The notes under the pieces were generated by a model. The model was not told where the DNA came from. It saw only the letters and a list, made by a program, of their open reading frames with translations, and ran no database searches. Of a stretch of DNA of 64,000 nt, positions 20,052 through 31,470 are shown piece after piece; the stretch's first letter is position 1, and every line of letters starts with the position of its first letter. The translations under genes and the position numbers were made by a program. The DNA comes from Eukaryota sp. TZLM1-RC. Lineage: Eukaryota; Metamonada: BaSk clade. The stretch is from positions 1,202,501-1,266,500 of the forward strand of contig JAUPSS010000007.1 of NCBI GenBank assembly GCA_040285825.1, given 5' to 3'.

Positions 20052-23000
20052 ATGTTTGATCGTTTTCGAAACTCATCCTTTGTAGAGGAGGCCTTTTATG
20101 CAGATGATCGCCTTGCTGTCATTGAGAGGACCTTTGAACCAAACTCTCTCGATTACATCTTTTGGAAAGTAATCCATCTCCAATCGACCACCGAGGACTT
20201 TACTCTTGAAGAACAGAAGCTACTCAAGTCTCTGTCACTCCAAAATGATTACATTTCAGACCAACTACTACTTCGTAGACTCTTTTCTGATTTTCCCAAC
20301 CTTTCCCCTGAAAATCGTGCCCGTCTTTTTCTATTTCTCCACACCAACTTCCCCTCAACTCCTGATTTTCGTGCCCATACCAAGCCCTCTTCCAGGATGA
20401 CCAACCGTCTCGGATCTTCTCCCGATCAGCCCCCTCCACCTCCTTCCACTCTACTTAGTGATCACGCTGGTAGTTCGGCTGCTTTTGATGTAGAAGATGA
20501 ACTTAGGAAAGTACTTGAGAATAATTATTTTTCTCAACTCAATATCTCAGCATTTGAATTTGTTTTTTCCAATTTGGGAAACAAAGACCAACTGAAATCT
20601 TTCTTTCATCATATTCGTAATTCTTTTCCAAACCTAGTTTACTTCAAGAATCCATCCTCTTTTGTGAAGTCTTTTTTCAAAATTTCCAATTCTTCTTTTA
20701 CAAAATCCATTGGAGATCAGCTTGCCTTATCAGAAATGAAAACACTTTCATTGTTTTCTCTGTCAAGCGACTATGCTTCTGTAATAATCAAATGCTATAT
20801 TGATAAGATTAAACCAAAATTTTCAAACCCCTCTGAAATATTTGAATTTTATCAAGATTTGTTAAAGTTTGTTGATAATTGCAAAGATTCGTTTGTTTTA
20901 TGCAAGGAATATTTGTCCTACCTTTCGTTTTTAATTGAAACTGACAAATCAATAATTAATGCTAAATTGCTGAACAAAATTACCAAATATTTCGCCAACA
21001 GTAGCTGTGGATCAATCAAAAGAGCTCATGATGATGTGATTATTGACCCTTATGATGTGATTGATGAGGGTTTAATAACTTTGTTTTCCCAGCCCAATCC
21101 TCCCAGCCCTTACGATTTTGGAAAATATCAATCAGAATCTTATAGACTTGATCTCTTCGTGTCAACACGACTGTCCAAAAATTTGGAAGTTAAGGCTAAA
21201 TTTTTGGAAAAAGTGTCAAAAGAGTTGCTCAGTCAATCAACTTCTGCTGTTGTTTGTAGATTCTCACGCGATACTCTACGTCATTTTGACCTATCGGAAG
21301 CTGTGAAGCTCAAAATTGAAGTTCAAAATTCTACCTGTTTAATCAATGTTTACGAGGTCGATTTACCTAATTTCTATTTGTTCAATGATACTGACCTCTC
21401 GACAGCAATCAAAACTGATGGATTGATTCCCTCCTGGTCAAAATTTCTCGAGAAGTCGAGTAATCAATTTTTGGAAGAGCAAGTGATTGAGATCCCCAAC
21501 TCAAATCAACGTTGTTGTCTGGTTGCTGACGTGGTTGGTCAAACTCAGTCAAGCAGAGTGATTATTTGGAAAGGAAACCTATCAATTTTCACTTTCGAAA
21601 CAGCTGATGGTCTTTACGTGTCTGTTTTGGATGAAAATGAATCAATCATTTCTGATTGTGATTTGATTGTTTATTGTGATGGAGAGATTGTCCAATCTAC
21701 TCTTCCAGGACTATTCCTGCTTCCACATCCCCATAGACAGCTTGAGTCCAAAATTGTTGCAGTTTATAATGGTTTTGCGACTAGAGTAAAAGTTGTGCGA
21801 AAAGACTTACTATTGAGTTGCGAATTGAATGTTGTTTCGGATCAAGAGCAGTTGATTCCTGACACAACAGCCAAAATTTTGGTGATCCCTTTTGTGCAGC
21901 TCAATAATTCGTATTTTGATCCCTCCAACCTTTTAAACCCATCTGTTATTGTAACAACTACCACTTTCCAAGGCATTTCAAAGAGATTTACCACCGATGT
22001 CAGTCAAAATCAGAGCTTTCTTCATGAATTTTTGGTACCCAAAGGTCTACAGTCGATAACTGTAGAGTTTACAGCTCAGTATAAGCATGAGACAGCCAAT
22101 CAGGTGAAGAATGTCAACTCCCAAAAAACAATAAATGTCAATGTTCCAAAAGATCATGGAATGGTCAATATTTCAATGCGGCAGGAAGACAAGACTAAAT
22201 TTTTATTTTATTTCAGAGGTAAAGCTGGTGAGCCTTTGTGTCGTCGAAGAGTTTCGTTTGAGCTCTGTTATAGATCTACGTCGTCACGCTCAAATTTTGA
22301 ACTTTTTACTGATGGAAAAGGTATAGTAAATGTCACTTGTACTGGAGTAACGAAAATTAAAGCTCAACTGGACTCTTTTTCCCAAATATTCTACTTGTCA
22401 AAGGGAGAAACTATTTGTAATTTTGTTTTTAAACCAGGAAAGTTTTCCCTTCCACTTCAGAGTAGCAAAGAAAACTACAGTCACTGTAGGCTAGTCGAGA
22501 CTGTAGATTTTAGGGGATCAATTGTCAAAAATTTACTCCAATCACCCAAAATTTTGGGAAGTCAGTGCGGACCTGGCTACGTTGAGCTTGATTTGAAGCC
22601 TGGATGTTACAAATTTTCAGCTGTGTCCAATTTGAGCTCTTCTGATAGCATTGTTGTTTACAATATACTCATTTTACCATCAGTGATCTCTTCTCGAGAT
22701 CATCAATTATTTGATTCAAATTTTGGCTCTTTGAGAATGCTGAATCAGGTAAGTCAATTTCACAAACCATTGCCTGTACTAAAGAATATTCAACATGGAG
22801 AAGGTAAACTTGAAGTAGAGATCATCGGCAGCTCATCTTCAAATATTCAGATCTTCGCTGTGGCATCTTCGTTTTTTTCTAATTCATACCCATCATTTCA
22901 GCCAAATGGAAGCCAATCAATCAAAAATCAATCAATTTATGGAGAGCAATCAAAATTGATTGGACCAGTGTCAAGAGTCGAATCGGAAGAGCTCTTGTAC

Positions 23001-26000
23001 GTTGCGAATAGAAAAAGGTTGTCTTCCCAAATTAATTCATTTTTTCCGCCAACAACACTTCTTTTGGCACCCAAATCAACCAAAACAGCCGCTTCCCACG
23101 TCCAATCACTTGGAGGTGGTTCGGAGTTTGCTTCTTTCCCTGCAGAGTGCAGGAGTGCGATGAGAATGGCACCCATGTCTAGATGTATGGCTGGAGGTGG
23201 AAGGGATAGTGGAGAAAAGTTGGAGGTCATTCCGTGGTTGGGCAATCAGTCTTCAGTGGTCAAGGTTGATTTTGACCAGGATGGAAAAGGGAAAGTTGAG
23301 ATTGATGATAATGTTTCTTTTGTCAGAGTAATTGTTATTGACGGCGAACGAAGGTTTTTTTATAATTTGCCTATTTTTGTTTCAAAATTTCCACGTGTCA
23401 ATACTCTCTTGACAAGTGCAGTTGAGGTGAGTAATCCTGAGATTGAAAAATTTAAATTAATATTGAAAGATCAAGAACAGCTCACGATTCCCAATTGCGA
23501 CCCTCTTGCTTCAAAATTTCAAATATTGAATTCCCCCGCAATGATTTTTTCAGCCTTTGTTGCATTCAATCCTTCCTTGAAACCAGTGCTGTCATCTTTG
23601 GACTTTGTTAATGACTGGTTTGACCTCTCGACAGATCAAAAAACCCACAAATTTTTAACCAATTATTGTGATGAGCTCCTCTTGTCAATCTTTCTATTTG
23701 ACAAGCCATTCTTTTTGTCTCATCTGAAGCCAATTTTTTCTTCGTCTAGAGGGAGTATTCAGTCTCTGGTTGTTAGAGCGTTTGTTGCTAATGATGAAGA
23801 TATTTTGAATAATTATTCGAAACCCCAGAAATTTCACCTACTAGACAACTTTGAAAAAATCATTGTTATTTGGTGGATTTCGTTGTCTGACATGTCTATT
23901 TGTCAATCAAATTTGATTAAACAGCTTAGATCAGAAGCCCTGAAAATTTCCAATTTTCCACGAAGAAATAATTTTGCTGATTGTATCCTTCAATGTGAGA
24001 ATATTTCAAAAATTCCCTCAATGGAAAGAACGTCTGATAATCGTGAAGTATCTCCAACGACCATGAAAGAAAAATCCCGTTTGGTCAATGACAAGCTACC
24101 TGTCACTGAGATTCTTGTAAATTTTTGTGAATATTTGGTTGGCTTTGAAAGAGGTAATTGTTTCTTGCCCCAAAAATTCCTCTCTCTCGCCGATGATCCC
24201 TCAATGAGCTCTTTTTGTCTCTTTTTCTGTGTTTTATCTTTATCAATCAAAAAGACTGAATATTTTTCCAAATTTGACAAAAATTTGGCAACTCTTGAAT
24301 TACAAAGTGATTCGCCATTGATGGTTCTTCATAAAAATGTTCATTTTGCAGACGAAAACTTCAAAAAGGATTCGAAAATTTTAGTTCGGAGCTCAATTGA
24401 GCCAATCCAAAAACAAAATGATCCCATCTCGTCTTTTTTGATCTCAACTCCATATGTGTTAAAAATTCATATAACCAATATTTCAGTTCGCAAATTAACG
24501 CTCAATATTCTCCAACGACTTCCAGCGACCTTTATCCCTATCGACCAGGCTGAAAATCTTACCTCTCAGTCAGTTTCTCTCCAACCATTTAAGCAATCTG
24601 TTGTTGAAGTTCCCTTTTATTTTCCAAATAAAGGTGAATTCACTGTTCCATCTTGTTCTGTTAGTAGTTTTGGGAAAGTTATAGCGACTTCTGATCCCTT
24701 CACAATCAAAGTGATTGATTTTGATGACGTTAGACAGTCAGCTTCTGATTCGTTAGTTTCGGATTTGAATTTTGCTCAATTGGTTCATGCAAATATTGAT
24801 GATGTTGTTGAATTTTTGAATACCAAATCCCTTAGTGGTTGTGATTTGGGAATGTTACGACATCATACACGTGAGTACAGCTCACTGGTGAAAATTTTGA
24901 CTTGTCTACAAGCTGCTGGCAGATTTGATGCCAGAATTTGGTACTCAATACTCAATTTTTCAACTCAATTTTTGGAAAGTGAATTTTTTATACGCCAGTT
25001 GATCTCTTCTCCTGCTGGTGATCACTTGAGAAGAAAACTTCATCCCAAAATTTCATCAGGTCTGATTGATCTCGATCTTTTTTGTGACAAATCAGGCTCA
25101 TTTGCTAAAAAATTCAATTTTTTTGACCATGTATTGAAGGAATATCACCCTTATATTGAACCTAGGGCTCATTATTTTGACAAAATTCAATCAATTCCTA
25201 ACCAATCATTTTCTGATACAGTCACAAATTTGATGTTTTTTTCGTTGTTTTACAAAGACATTCCAAATTCTGTTCTTTTGCAAATGGTTAATGTTAATTT
25301 GCAATTAAATAATGTTTCACGAGCTCTCATTCTATTCAACCGAATTAAATCTCGAAATTGCCAAAATTTTAGTACCATGATTCAATTCAAATATATTTCT
25401 GAAATTTTGAATTATCGTTGTGGAAAAGAGCTCTCAGTGATCCCTTCTGAGCTTGTCAATCATCCACTGACACGTTGGAGAACAAGATTTTCAGAATTAT
25501 TCGCATTTATTAATGGTGATTTTTTGAAAGCTAAAATTGGTGAATCTGAAAGTATTGGAGATGATCTTGAGTTTGAAAGATTCAAACTTATGGGTCAAAA
25601 AGAACAAAATGTGCTTGAAATTTCTAGAAAAGGAAATGAGCTTCATTTGATCTCTTCTTTCACGAGTGTCAAAATTTCATTTTGGATTTTAAATTTAGAG
25701 CTTTTGTTCTCGTTAAATCCACACTTTGAATCATCAACTTTGATTCCATTTACCAAGCCAGCAGCTAGTTATGAGCATACTTGTTCCAATCAAGACTCCA
25801 TATTTGAAATTCCGGAACATTTGCGGGAGCAATCGTTACTGGTTTCTGTTTCAGGTGGTGGAATTTCCAAAAATTTGGTTATTTCATCAGAAGAGATCAC
25901 TGTAGATTATCACAATGGAAGTTTGTTTGTGGGACGAAATCTTCAAGGTCTTCCTGCTGCATATGTGAAAATTTACGGAAACAATGGTAAAAATGGCAGA

Positions 26001-26141
26001 ATTGAGTTTATCATGGACAATTTCACAGACTTTATGGGAAATATTACGATTTTAAAGCAAATTATGCTAAATAATAGCGAATTATTTGTTTTTGTCTGTA
26101 CAACCAAGGGAGAGTTGGTAATCAAAAATATAACAATTTGA
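20052..26141 (+). CDS. 2029-aa protein of a large bacterial/protist family with macroglobulin-like architecture
   Basis: One intron-free ORF of 6.1 kb from ATG at 20052. From family memory I recognise two signature blocks. The first, at about residues 403-520, is ...LKIEVQNSTCLINVYEVDLPNFY...DLSTAIKTDGL..., then an SRVIIWKGNLSIF segment. The second is C-terminal, from about 1966: GLPAAYVKIYGNNGKNG then FIMDNFTDFMGNI. Very large uncharacterised proteins with these blocks occur in bacteria and scattered protists. They have repeated beta-sandwich segments resembling the MG domains of alpha-2-macroglobulin, and a C-terminal block usually reading YVKVYA...DGYTDLRG. No signal peptide, thioester motif (GCGEQ-like) or membrane span is evident, so a protease-trap role is not supported. 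Residues 110-140 are a Pro/Ser linker. Biochemical function is unknown. AATAAATAAAAATAG just past the stop looks like its polyadenylation region. Confidence 0.8.
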   Translation: MFDRFRNSSFVEEAFYADDRLAVIERTFEPNSLDYIFWKVIHLQSTTEDFTLEEQKLLKSLSLQNDYISDQLLLRRLFSDFPNLSPENRARLFLFLHTNFPSTPDFRAHTKPSSRMTNRLGSSPDQPPPPPSTLLSDHAGSSAAFDVEDELRKVLENNYFSQLNISAFEFVFSNLGNKDQLKSFFHHIRNSFPNLVYFKNPSSFVKSFFKISNSSFTKSIGDQLALSEMKTLSLFSLSSDYASVIIKCYIDKIKPKFSNPSEIFEFYQDLLKFVDNCKDSFVLCKEYLSYLSFLIETDKSIINAKLLNKITKYFANSSCGSIKRAHDDVIIDPYDVIDEGLITLFSQPNPPSPYDFGKYQSESYRLDLFVSTRLSKNLEVKAKFLEKVSKELLSQSTSAVVCRFSRDTLRHFDLSEAVKLKIEVQNSTCLINVYEVDLPNFYLFNDTDLSTAIKTDGLIPSWSKFLEKSSNQFLEEQVIEIPNSNQRCCLVADVVGQTQSSRVIIWKGNLSIFTFETADGLYVSVLDENESIISDCDLIVYCDGEIVQSTLPGLFLLPHPHRQLESKIVAVYNGFATRVKVVRKDLLLSCELNVVSDQEQLIPDTTAKILVIPFVQLNNSYFDPSNLLNPSVIVTTTTFQGISKRFTTDVSQNQSFLHEFLVPKGLQSITVEFTAQYKHETANQVKNVNSQKTINVNVPKDHGMVNISMRQEDKTKFLFYFRGKAGEPLCRRRVSFELCYRSTSSRSNFELFTDGKGIVNVTCTGVTKIKAQLDSFSQIFYLSKGETICNFVFKPGKFSLPLQSSKENYSHCRLVETVDFRGSIVKNLLQSPKILGSQCGPGYVELDLKPGCYKFSAVSNLSSSDSIVVYNILILPSVISSRDHQLFDSNFGSLRMLNQVSQFHKPLPVLKNIQHGEGKLEVEIIGSSSSNIQIFAVASSFFSNSYPSFQPNGSQSIKNQSIYGEQSKLIGPVSRVESEELLYVANRKRLSSQINSFFPPTTLLLAPKSTKTAASHVQSLGGGSEFASFPAECRSAMRMAPMSRCMAGGGRDSGEKLEVIPWLGNQSSVVKVDFDQDGKGKVEIDDNVSFVRVIVIDGERRFFYNLPIFVSKFPRVNTLLTSAVEVSNPEIEKFKLILKDQEQLTIPNCDPLASKFQILNSPAMIFSAFVAFNPSLKPVLSSLDFVNDWFDLSTDQKTHKFLTNYCDELLLSIFLFDKPFFLSHLKPIFSSSRGSIQSLVVRAFVANDEDILNNYSKPQKFHLLDNFEKIIVIWWISLSDMSICQSNLIKQLRSEALKISNFPRRNNFADCILQCENISKIPSMERTSDNREVSPTTMKEKSRLVNDKLPVTEILVNFCEYLVGFERGNCFLPQKFLSLADDPSMSSFCLFFCVLSLSIKKTEYFSKFDKNLATLELQSDSPLMVLHKNVHFADENFKKDSKILVRSSIEPIQKQNDPISSFLISTPYVLKIHITNISVRKLTLNILQRLPATFIPIDQAENLTSQSVSLQPFKQSVVEVPFYFPNKGEFTVPSCSVSSFGKVIATSDPFTIKVIDFDDVRQSASDSLVSDLNFAQLVHANIDDVVEFLNTKSLSGCDLGMLRHHTREYSSLVKILTCLQAAGRFDARIWYSILNFSTQFLESEFFIRQLISSPAGDHLRRKLHPKISSGLIDLDLFCDKSGSFAKKFNFFDHVLKEYHPYIEPRAHYFDKIQSIPNQSFSDTVTNLMFFSLFYKDIPNSVLLQMVNVNLQLNNVSRALILFNRIKSRNCQNFSTMIQFKYISEILNYRCGKELSVIPSELVNHPLTRWRTRFSELFAFINGDFLKAKIGESESIGDDLEFERFKLMGQKEQNVLEISRKGNELHLISSFTSVKISFWILNLELLFSLNPHFESSTLIPFTKPAASYEHTCSNQDSIFEIPEHLREQSLLVSVSGGGISKNLVISSEEITVDYHNGSLFVGRNLQGLPAAYVKIYGNNGKNGRIEFIMDNFTDFMGNITILKQIMLNNSELFVFVCTTKGELVIKNITI

Positions 26142-26288
26142 TTGATACTTTTTAATCAATTTATTGATTTTAGAATTGTAAATAAATAAAAATAGTATAA
26201 ATAGAAAACAAATCAAACAATAAATTAGATAAATAAAAAATATAGAAAATCAAAAACTCAAAAAACATAAAAATTAAAACAACAATCC

Positions 26289-26693
26289 CTAACCATAATT
26301 GCTCTTCTTCTTGTCTACCAGAAATTTCAATGCAGCTAAGACCACCCTCCTTTCCATATCAACATCCTGATGTAGTAACCTCCTGAGCAATGGAGCTTCC
26401 TTGAGTGCACTGAACGTGATTGATGACGAAGCATTAACATCGTGTTTATTGGTAAAGCATTTGATCTTGGATGGACCTGAGGAGATGAGGCCAGCAGCTT
26501 CGGCCAATCTCTTGCGCTGAATGTTCTTTTGTGTGGGGAAATTTCTACGACGTTCTTCCTTGAAAGCTTCAACTTGTTCCTTGGTATCTAGTGGAGGGAC
26601 AATATACTCAATGTCATGAATGGGTGAAGAGGGTGGTGTCATGTTGTTTGATGTTGAAGAGAAGATGTGAGATCCATCACCAAACTTGGGCAT
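26289..26693 (-). CDS. NUFIP1/Rsa1-like snoRNP assembly factor
   Basis: 134 residues from ATG at 26693. The core PPLDTKEQVEAFKEERRRNF, then PTQKNIQRKRLAE, matches the conserved NUFIP1 (Rsa1 PEP-type) motif 'eeI..W..ERRkN(Y/F)PT..Ni..K', which contacts the SNU13/15.5K protein in box C/D snoRNP assembly. The C-terminal LLRRLLHQDVDMERRVVLAALKF resembles the second conserved helix of this family (LLexLLaxDIRxExxxiLq). Animal and plant proteins are longer and carry a zinc finger that is absent here. A nuclear role is inferred. An L-A LINE inserted only 86 bp upstream of the start, probably within the 5' UTR or promoter. Confidence 0.8.
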   Translation of the reverse strand: MPKFGDGSHIFSSTSNNMTPPSSPIHDIEYIVPPLDTKEQVEAFKEERRRNFPTQKNIQRKRLAEAAGLISSGPSKIKCFTNKHDVNASSSITFSALKEAPLLRRLLHQDVDMERRVVLAALKFLVDKKKSNYG

Positions 26694-26765
26694 TCGGGAG
26701 TGATGTAAAGGACAAGATATTCACAGCTTGTTAGATGGTTTTAGACAATGAATGAGAGGATTTCT

Positions 26766-28918
26766 TTCTCCACAAATGAAACTGGAATATTTATTGAGAT
26801 AAAAATAACCATCTAGAATTCAATATCCTCCAAACAAGCGTCACTATAACTGAACCTACTCACAGCATTACGTTCATATTCTACACCAATAGCTAAAAGT
26901 GCCTTTGAAATCATTGTTGGAATAGACTTGAAAATGCAAAAAACAATTCTATTTAACCAGAAAGTGGAGTTCATTGTTTTACCAGACCTATTCAGTAACA
27001 CTTTTTTAAAATTTTCCAAAAAGTGCAAGCCTGAAGGTCCAATATTGCCAAAAAGAGAAATTGCAAACGGCACAAACTGATATTTCACATGTTCCACTCT
27101 ACCTAACTGTGCCAAAGGTTCTTCATATTTTTTTATCTTCTTTTTTTCGGCGTTAGATAACGGCGAGTCAGCGGAATACACTAAACGAGCAGCAGAATTT
27201 TTGCAAACATCCACTGAGACAACGTCTACAACATTGAGAACACCATCGATCCCTGGAGCTACTAAATCTGCCCTTCTTTTACCAAAGGAATCATCAGTTT
27301 GATCTGAAGACAGCTTACGTACTAGTGGCTCAATAAATGCCTCTATATTGAAACTTTTGCACATGGCATATAATTGATCACGAACTGAGTCGTGAACAAG
27401 TGAGCGATAAGTTATGAAATACTTACAGTTTAAAATATGGGAAAGCGTAACAACACTCTTGCAGCGACAAATTAAATCATTTGGCAATGAACAAGGCCAT
27501 AGAAAACATCTCAATCTCATTGCAGTGGTCCATTGGTGATCATTAAGTAGAAGGCCGTAAATGTTGGGAATTTGGGAGATTAAGCAACTTGAGCAACTGT
27601 CTTCAAGATCAATCAAAAAGTTTGCAAAAACGGGATTTTTTTCCTTAGCCAAGCTAAGACGTACAATATAATCCAAGTTTTCTAAAACTTTCAAAATTTT
27701 TTTCTGCAATTTTGCAAAAGTCAATGGTAAGGAGAGCAAGCTTCTTGAAGGAAGTTCCACAATATCAGAGGGGAAACATTTAGCCCAAATATTGGGTGAA
27801 AGAGTTTCAATTTCCTGTTGCAAAGAAATAAGATAGGTGCTGCCACAATTTTCAATGAGATGAATTTTTTCAGGAAAACGATTCACAAATTCATAAATAA
27901 AATTCTTTCCACCTCCAATAAAAGCAGCTTTACAAAGGTAGCTTGACTTATGAAAATCAACACCACCAAAATTTGTACCACAAAAAATGTGGCTTCGTAA
28001 CTGAGATGCATCAATTTCCAATAATTTTGCTAAAAAATTAGTTCTTTGTTCATTAAAAATGCGACAGAACTCCAAGGAAATTGATGGTGATGTTGATCTC
28101 AAAATATGAGTAAATTTTCCAGAATAACAGATTTTGAGGAAAAAGAATTTCAAATGTTTCTCAATATTTAAATTTTCTATTGATTCTAATTCATTTCCAA
28201 ATTGAGTCAACAGAGTCGAAAGTTGGCTTTTGACTTCATCAATATTTCCGAGATAACAACCCAAAAAACGAAAACCAGACTGATCATAATTGATAAAGGG
28301 AACATTGACATCATTAATGAAAAAATCAATTGGTTCATGGCCAATAATCAAACATTTGGAGATATTCAATGAGAGACCAATATCTTCGTAACGCTGTTGA
28401 ATAAAAGTTGCTATTTGTTTCAGAATTGTAATAGGAGCAATTACAGAAATGTCATCCATATATGCTACAATATCTATTTCTGGGAACTTTTCTTTCAATT
28501 CGCACATTAATGGATGAATTGCCAGACAAAAGAAAAAAGGACCAAGTGGATCACCTTGTTTAACACCTGAAGACGAAAGCAGGTCAAAATTTTCATAGAC
28601 CAATGTGGATGATTTTCCATAAAATGAATAGAAAAAAGACTCAACTTCAGGAAAATGCTTTTGCAGCAAAGGTAAAATGGAAGAACGAGATACAGAATTG
28701 AAAGCATTCTTAAAATCTAAATTGAAGATGTAATTAGAATCACTAGAATTAAAAAACACATCCGACGAAAGAGCAGCAGAAGAAGCACCATCAATTGTCT
28801 TGATTCCAAATTGAAACGGACTGAAAAATTCCTTGGCTTTTTTTCCAATTCTATTGAAAACAAGAGACGCAAGAATTCTTGAAAATGATTCTCCAATTGC
28901 AATCATTCTCCACAAATG
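26766..28918 (-). mobile_element. L-A LINE, 5'-truncated, with 13-bp target-site duplication
   Basis: The element is 26779-28905, flanked by TTCTCCACAAATG at 26766-26778 and again at 28906-28918. The minus frame is open from the truncated 5' end to TAG near 26815, about 695 LINE codons; the ORF's ATG at 28924 lies in flanking DNA. It keeps RT from the IAIGESFSRILA motif through GVKQGDPLGPFFF and YMDD (about 28452-28463), a thumb/linker, a CCHC finger (CRCKS...SHILNC), YRSLVHDSVRDQLY, and an RLE core KRRADLVAPGIDG...VVDVVSVDVCK with a downstream KKIKKYEEPL. The 3' UTR is about 40 nt with AATAAA. The open frame implies recent insertion, but the missing 5' end makes it dead on arrival. Confidence 0.92.
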
Positions 28919-28932
28919 CAACAACTATTTTT

Positions 28933-29280
28933 TAACTGGAATATTTAGTGAGATAAAAATAACCATCTAGAATTCAATATCGTTCAAACAAGCGTTACTA
29001 TTGCTAAACCTACTTACAGCATTACGTTCATATTCTACACCGACAGCTAAAAGCGCCTTTGAAATCATTGTAGGAATAGACTGGAAAATGCTTAAAACAA
29101 TTCTATTTAACCAAAAAGTGGAGTTCATTGTTTTACCAGACCTATTCAGTAACACTTGTTTGAAATTTTCCAAAAAGTGCAACCCTGAAGGTCCAATATT
29201 GCCAAAAAAGAAATTGCAAACGCGCAAACTGATATTTCACATGTTCCACTCTATCTAACTGTGCCAAAGGTTCTTTGTAG
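28933..29280 (-). mobile_element. L-A LINE, short 3' fragment at the arm-2 boundary
   Basis: It holds the last ~85 codons (VLLNRSGKTMNSTFWLNRIVLSIF, ending SNACLNDIEF) plus the AATAAA-type 3' UTR, in tail-to-head order with the preceding L-A copy. The 5' truncation at 29280 coincides with the left end of inverted-repeat arm 2. A one-base deletion disrupts the frame at its upstream end, as in several array copies. Confidence 0.85.
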
Positions 29281-29362
29281 AAACAAAGTAGCTGAGGAAG
29301 AAATGGATCAACCACGAACAAAACCAGCCAAATGCACGTTAGACTATCTTTAGGGTTAAAGG

Positions 29363-29670
29363 TTACGCTATCTTGGTTTTGGGCACCACCTCTTCCAGAA
29401 AATCAAACTGATCAATCTCATGACAGGCTTGAGCTACATCTCCATACTGCAGTGTTTTCCTGTTAGACTGTTCACAGAACTTGTATGATTCCTTGGTTAG
29501 TGTTTCTGTAAATAAAACCTGTAATGAGTACTTGCAATGTATCAACAAACAGTAATGTGGGAGAGTACTGCAAGTGCTGGTTTGGATATGTTATTAGTGT
29601 CTGGATCAGCTTTGGCTATTCGCCTGACTCGTGCCAGAGGAATAGTAGTAGAAGGATTCGTTGTTGACAT
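29363..29670 (-). CDS. POLE4/Dpb3-like histone-fold protein, second copy
   Basis: Exon 1 is 29670-29551, the 32-nt intron 29550-29519, exon 2 29518-29363; 91 residues. It differs from the arm-1 copy at few positions, including Ala40 to Thr at the exon-1 end and Thr90 to Ile near the C-terminus. Reading frame and splice sites are intact, so both copies could be expressed. Having two full copies of a polymerase-epsilon-type subunit is odd unless the duplication is very recent. Confidence 0.82.
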
Positions 29671-30000
29671 TGGTGCCTTCTGAGCTAGGTAGTATACTGT
29701 TGGTTTTAAGTGTTGATGTTCAACACAGATTTAATTCTTTTGTATAGGCAATTGAATTATTTTACTAAACAACTGTGTTATACAAATTTTGAGTAGAATT
29801 ATTTACTTGAATCAATTTTAATAAGGTAGTTACCTCGGTTGATTGATTGTCGTTGATTGCATAACCTACTGCCTAAAAGTCTTGCAACCTCAGAATTTCG
29901 TGTGGATGGTTAATAGTAAAATTATTTTTTGTTATTTAAAATGTCTTTGGTATTGCTGTACTAATATGATATATTGATAACAATTTAATTCGTATTTATT
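29671..30000. other. Noncoding mirror of the POLE4-like upstream region
   Basis: Reverse complement of about 10386-10702 with a few substitutions. No independent feature is seen. Confidence 0.4.
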
Positions 30001-31470
30001 GAATTTGCACACTTGATTAAATTAAATCATAACTAATGGGACGACTATTATTAAACCAAGATTTCCTCTAAAAAATCTTGATTTGCTTGCTGTCTAGCTA
30101 AAGCTTCTCTAATTCGATTGAAAAACCGCGGTAATCTATTAATAATGGCAAATTGAATCCGTGAACGCCATAAAAAAATATCAAATCTTTTCATTGTTTT
30201 TTCTTTCACCATTTTTTGGAAGTCATCCAAAAAAGTTTCTGCTTCAACTGATAATCTTCCATTTATCGAAAATGGGAAAGCAATAAAAACCAGCTGTGTA
30301 TTTCTATCGACATTTGCATCTTCAATTTCTTTATCATATTTTCTATGTTTTTCTTTTGCTTTAAAATCCAGAGCAGCCACAGGATTAAGTTTTCTTCTGT
30401 GAACCAAAGTATCGTTTGCAAAATTACATGAGACAAAGTCAACAATAGCTTCAGAATTATCAATCTAATCACAGTATACATCACCTCTATCATCAGAACT
30501 AAAATTATTCAGAGAAAGTGTTTCCTTCAGCAGGGGCTCTTTGATACACGATATCCTTGCAGTTTGTGCCATATTGACAACAGTGTCTCTAACAGCATCA
30601 TGTAATGAAGAACGATAAGTTATCAATTTAGAGCAATTTAGAGCATGGCGCAAAGTGAGTTGAGGTGAATTCGAACAAATACATTTTTCTTTTGATAATA
30701 ATTGGTTAATGGGGATGTTCAAATATAATCTTATTTTTGTTACAAATGCTTCATAAGTGGCACACAATCCAAATCCTCGTGGTACAATGGTTACAAAAAG
30801 TGAAGAATCTGACGCCTTGTTTTCACAAACATCCTTTTCCAATAACAATGAGTGAAGATCTTGATTTAAAACAGCCGAGCTGCAAATATTATTATAAAGA
30901 TCTTTTTCATACATTCCAGTCAATCTTTTCTGTAATGTTCGAAGAGTGTACTTCAAATTTAAAACATTTTTTTCTGGAATGTTGCCATTGAATGATTGGG
31001 GAAAACATCGACCCCATTTTTCTACATCAATTCTTGAAACTTCTTCATTTAATGCAAAAACAGTGGAACTCTGCGTTGTCATCAATAAATCTTCCCAATC
31101 TGCAATTCTTTCGGAAAACTCAAAGATTGCATTTCTGCATCCACCAACAAAAGCACACGAGGTAAGAATAGAAGCCTTCGTCCACCTCAAATCACCATAA
31201 TGTGGACTAAGGTAAGCATGATCTGGAATTTGAAACATTTTACATCCCAGTAATTGAGACAGAACTTTTGCACGTAACTCATTAAACTTTTGAGCCAAAG
31301 GTCTAGTGATGAGAGGATTTGTAGATCGAAATATATGATTAAAATTGGAACTAAAACACAGTCTTATAATGGTAAATTTGATGTGTTTTTTTATATCTAA
31401 ATTCATCATTCGGTCAATTTTGTCAGAAATTGAGTTCAATTTAATTAATAACATTTTAATAATAATTAAT
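30001..31470 (-). mobile_element. L-F LINE, arm-2 copy
   Basis: The same truncated element as 8905-10385. The minus frame at 30465-31454 covers the linker, CCHC finger and endonuclease start, and ends at the same in-frame TAG. The downstream frame at 30051-30407 is better preserved than in arm 1 (FLDDFQKMVKEKTMKRFDIF, ending FLEEILV). Confidence 0.8.
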
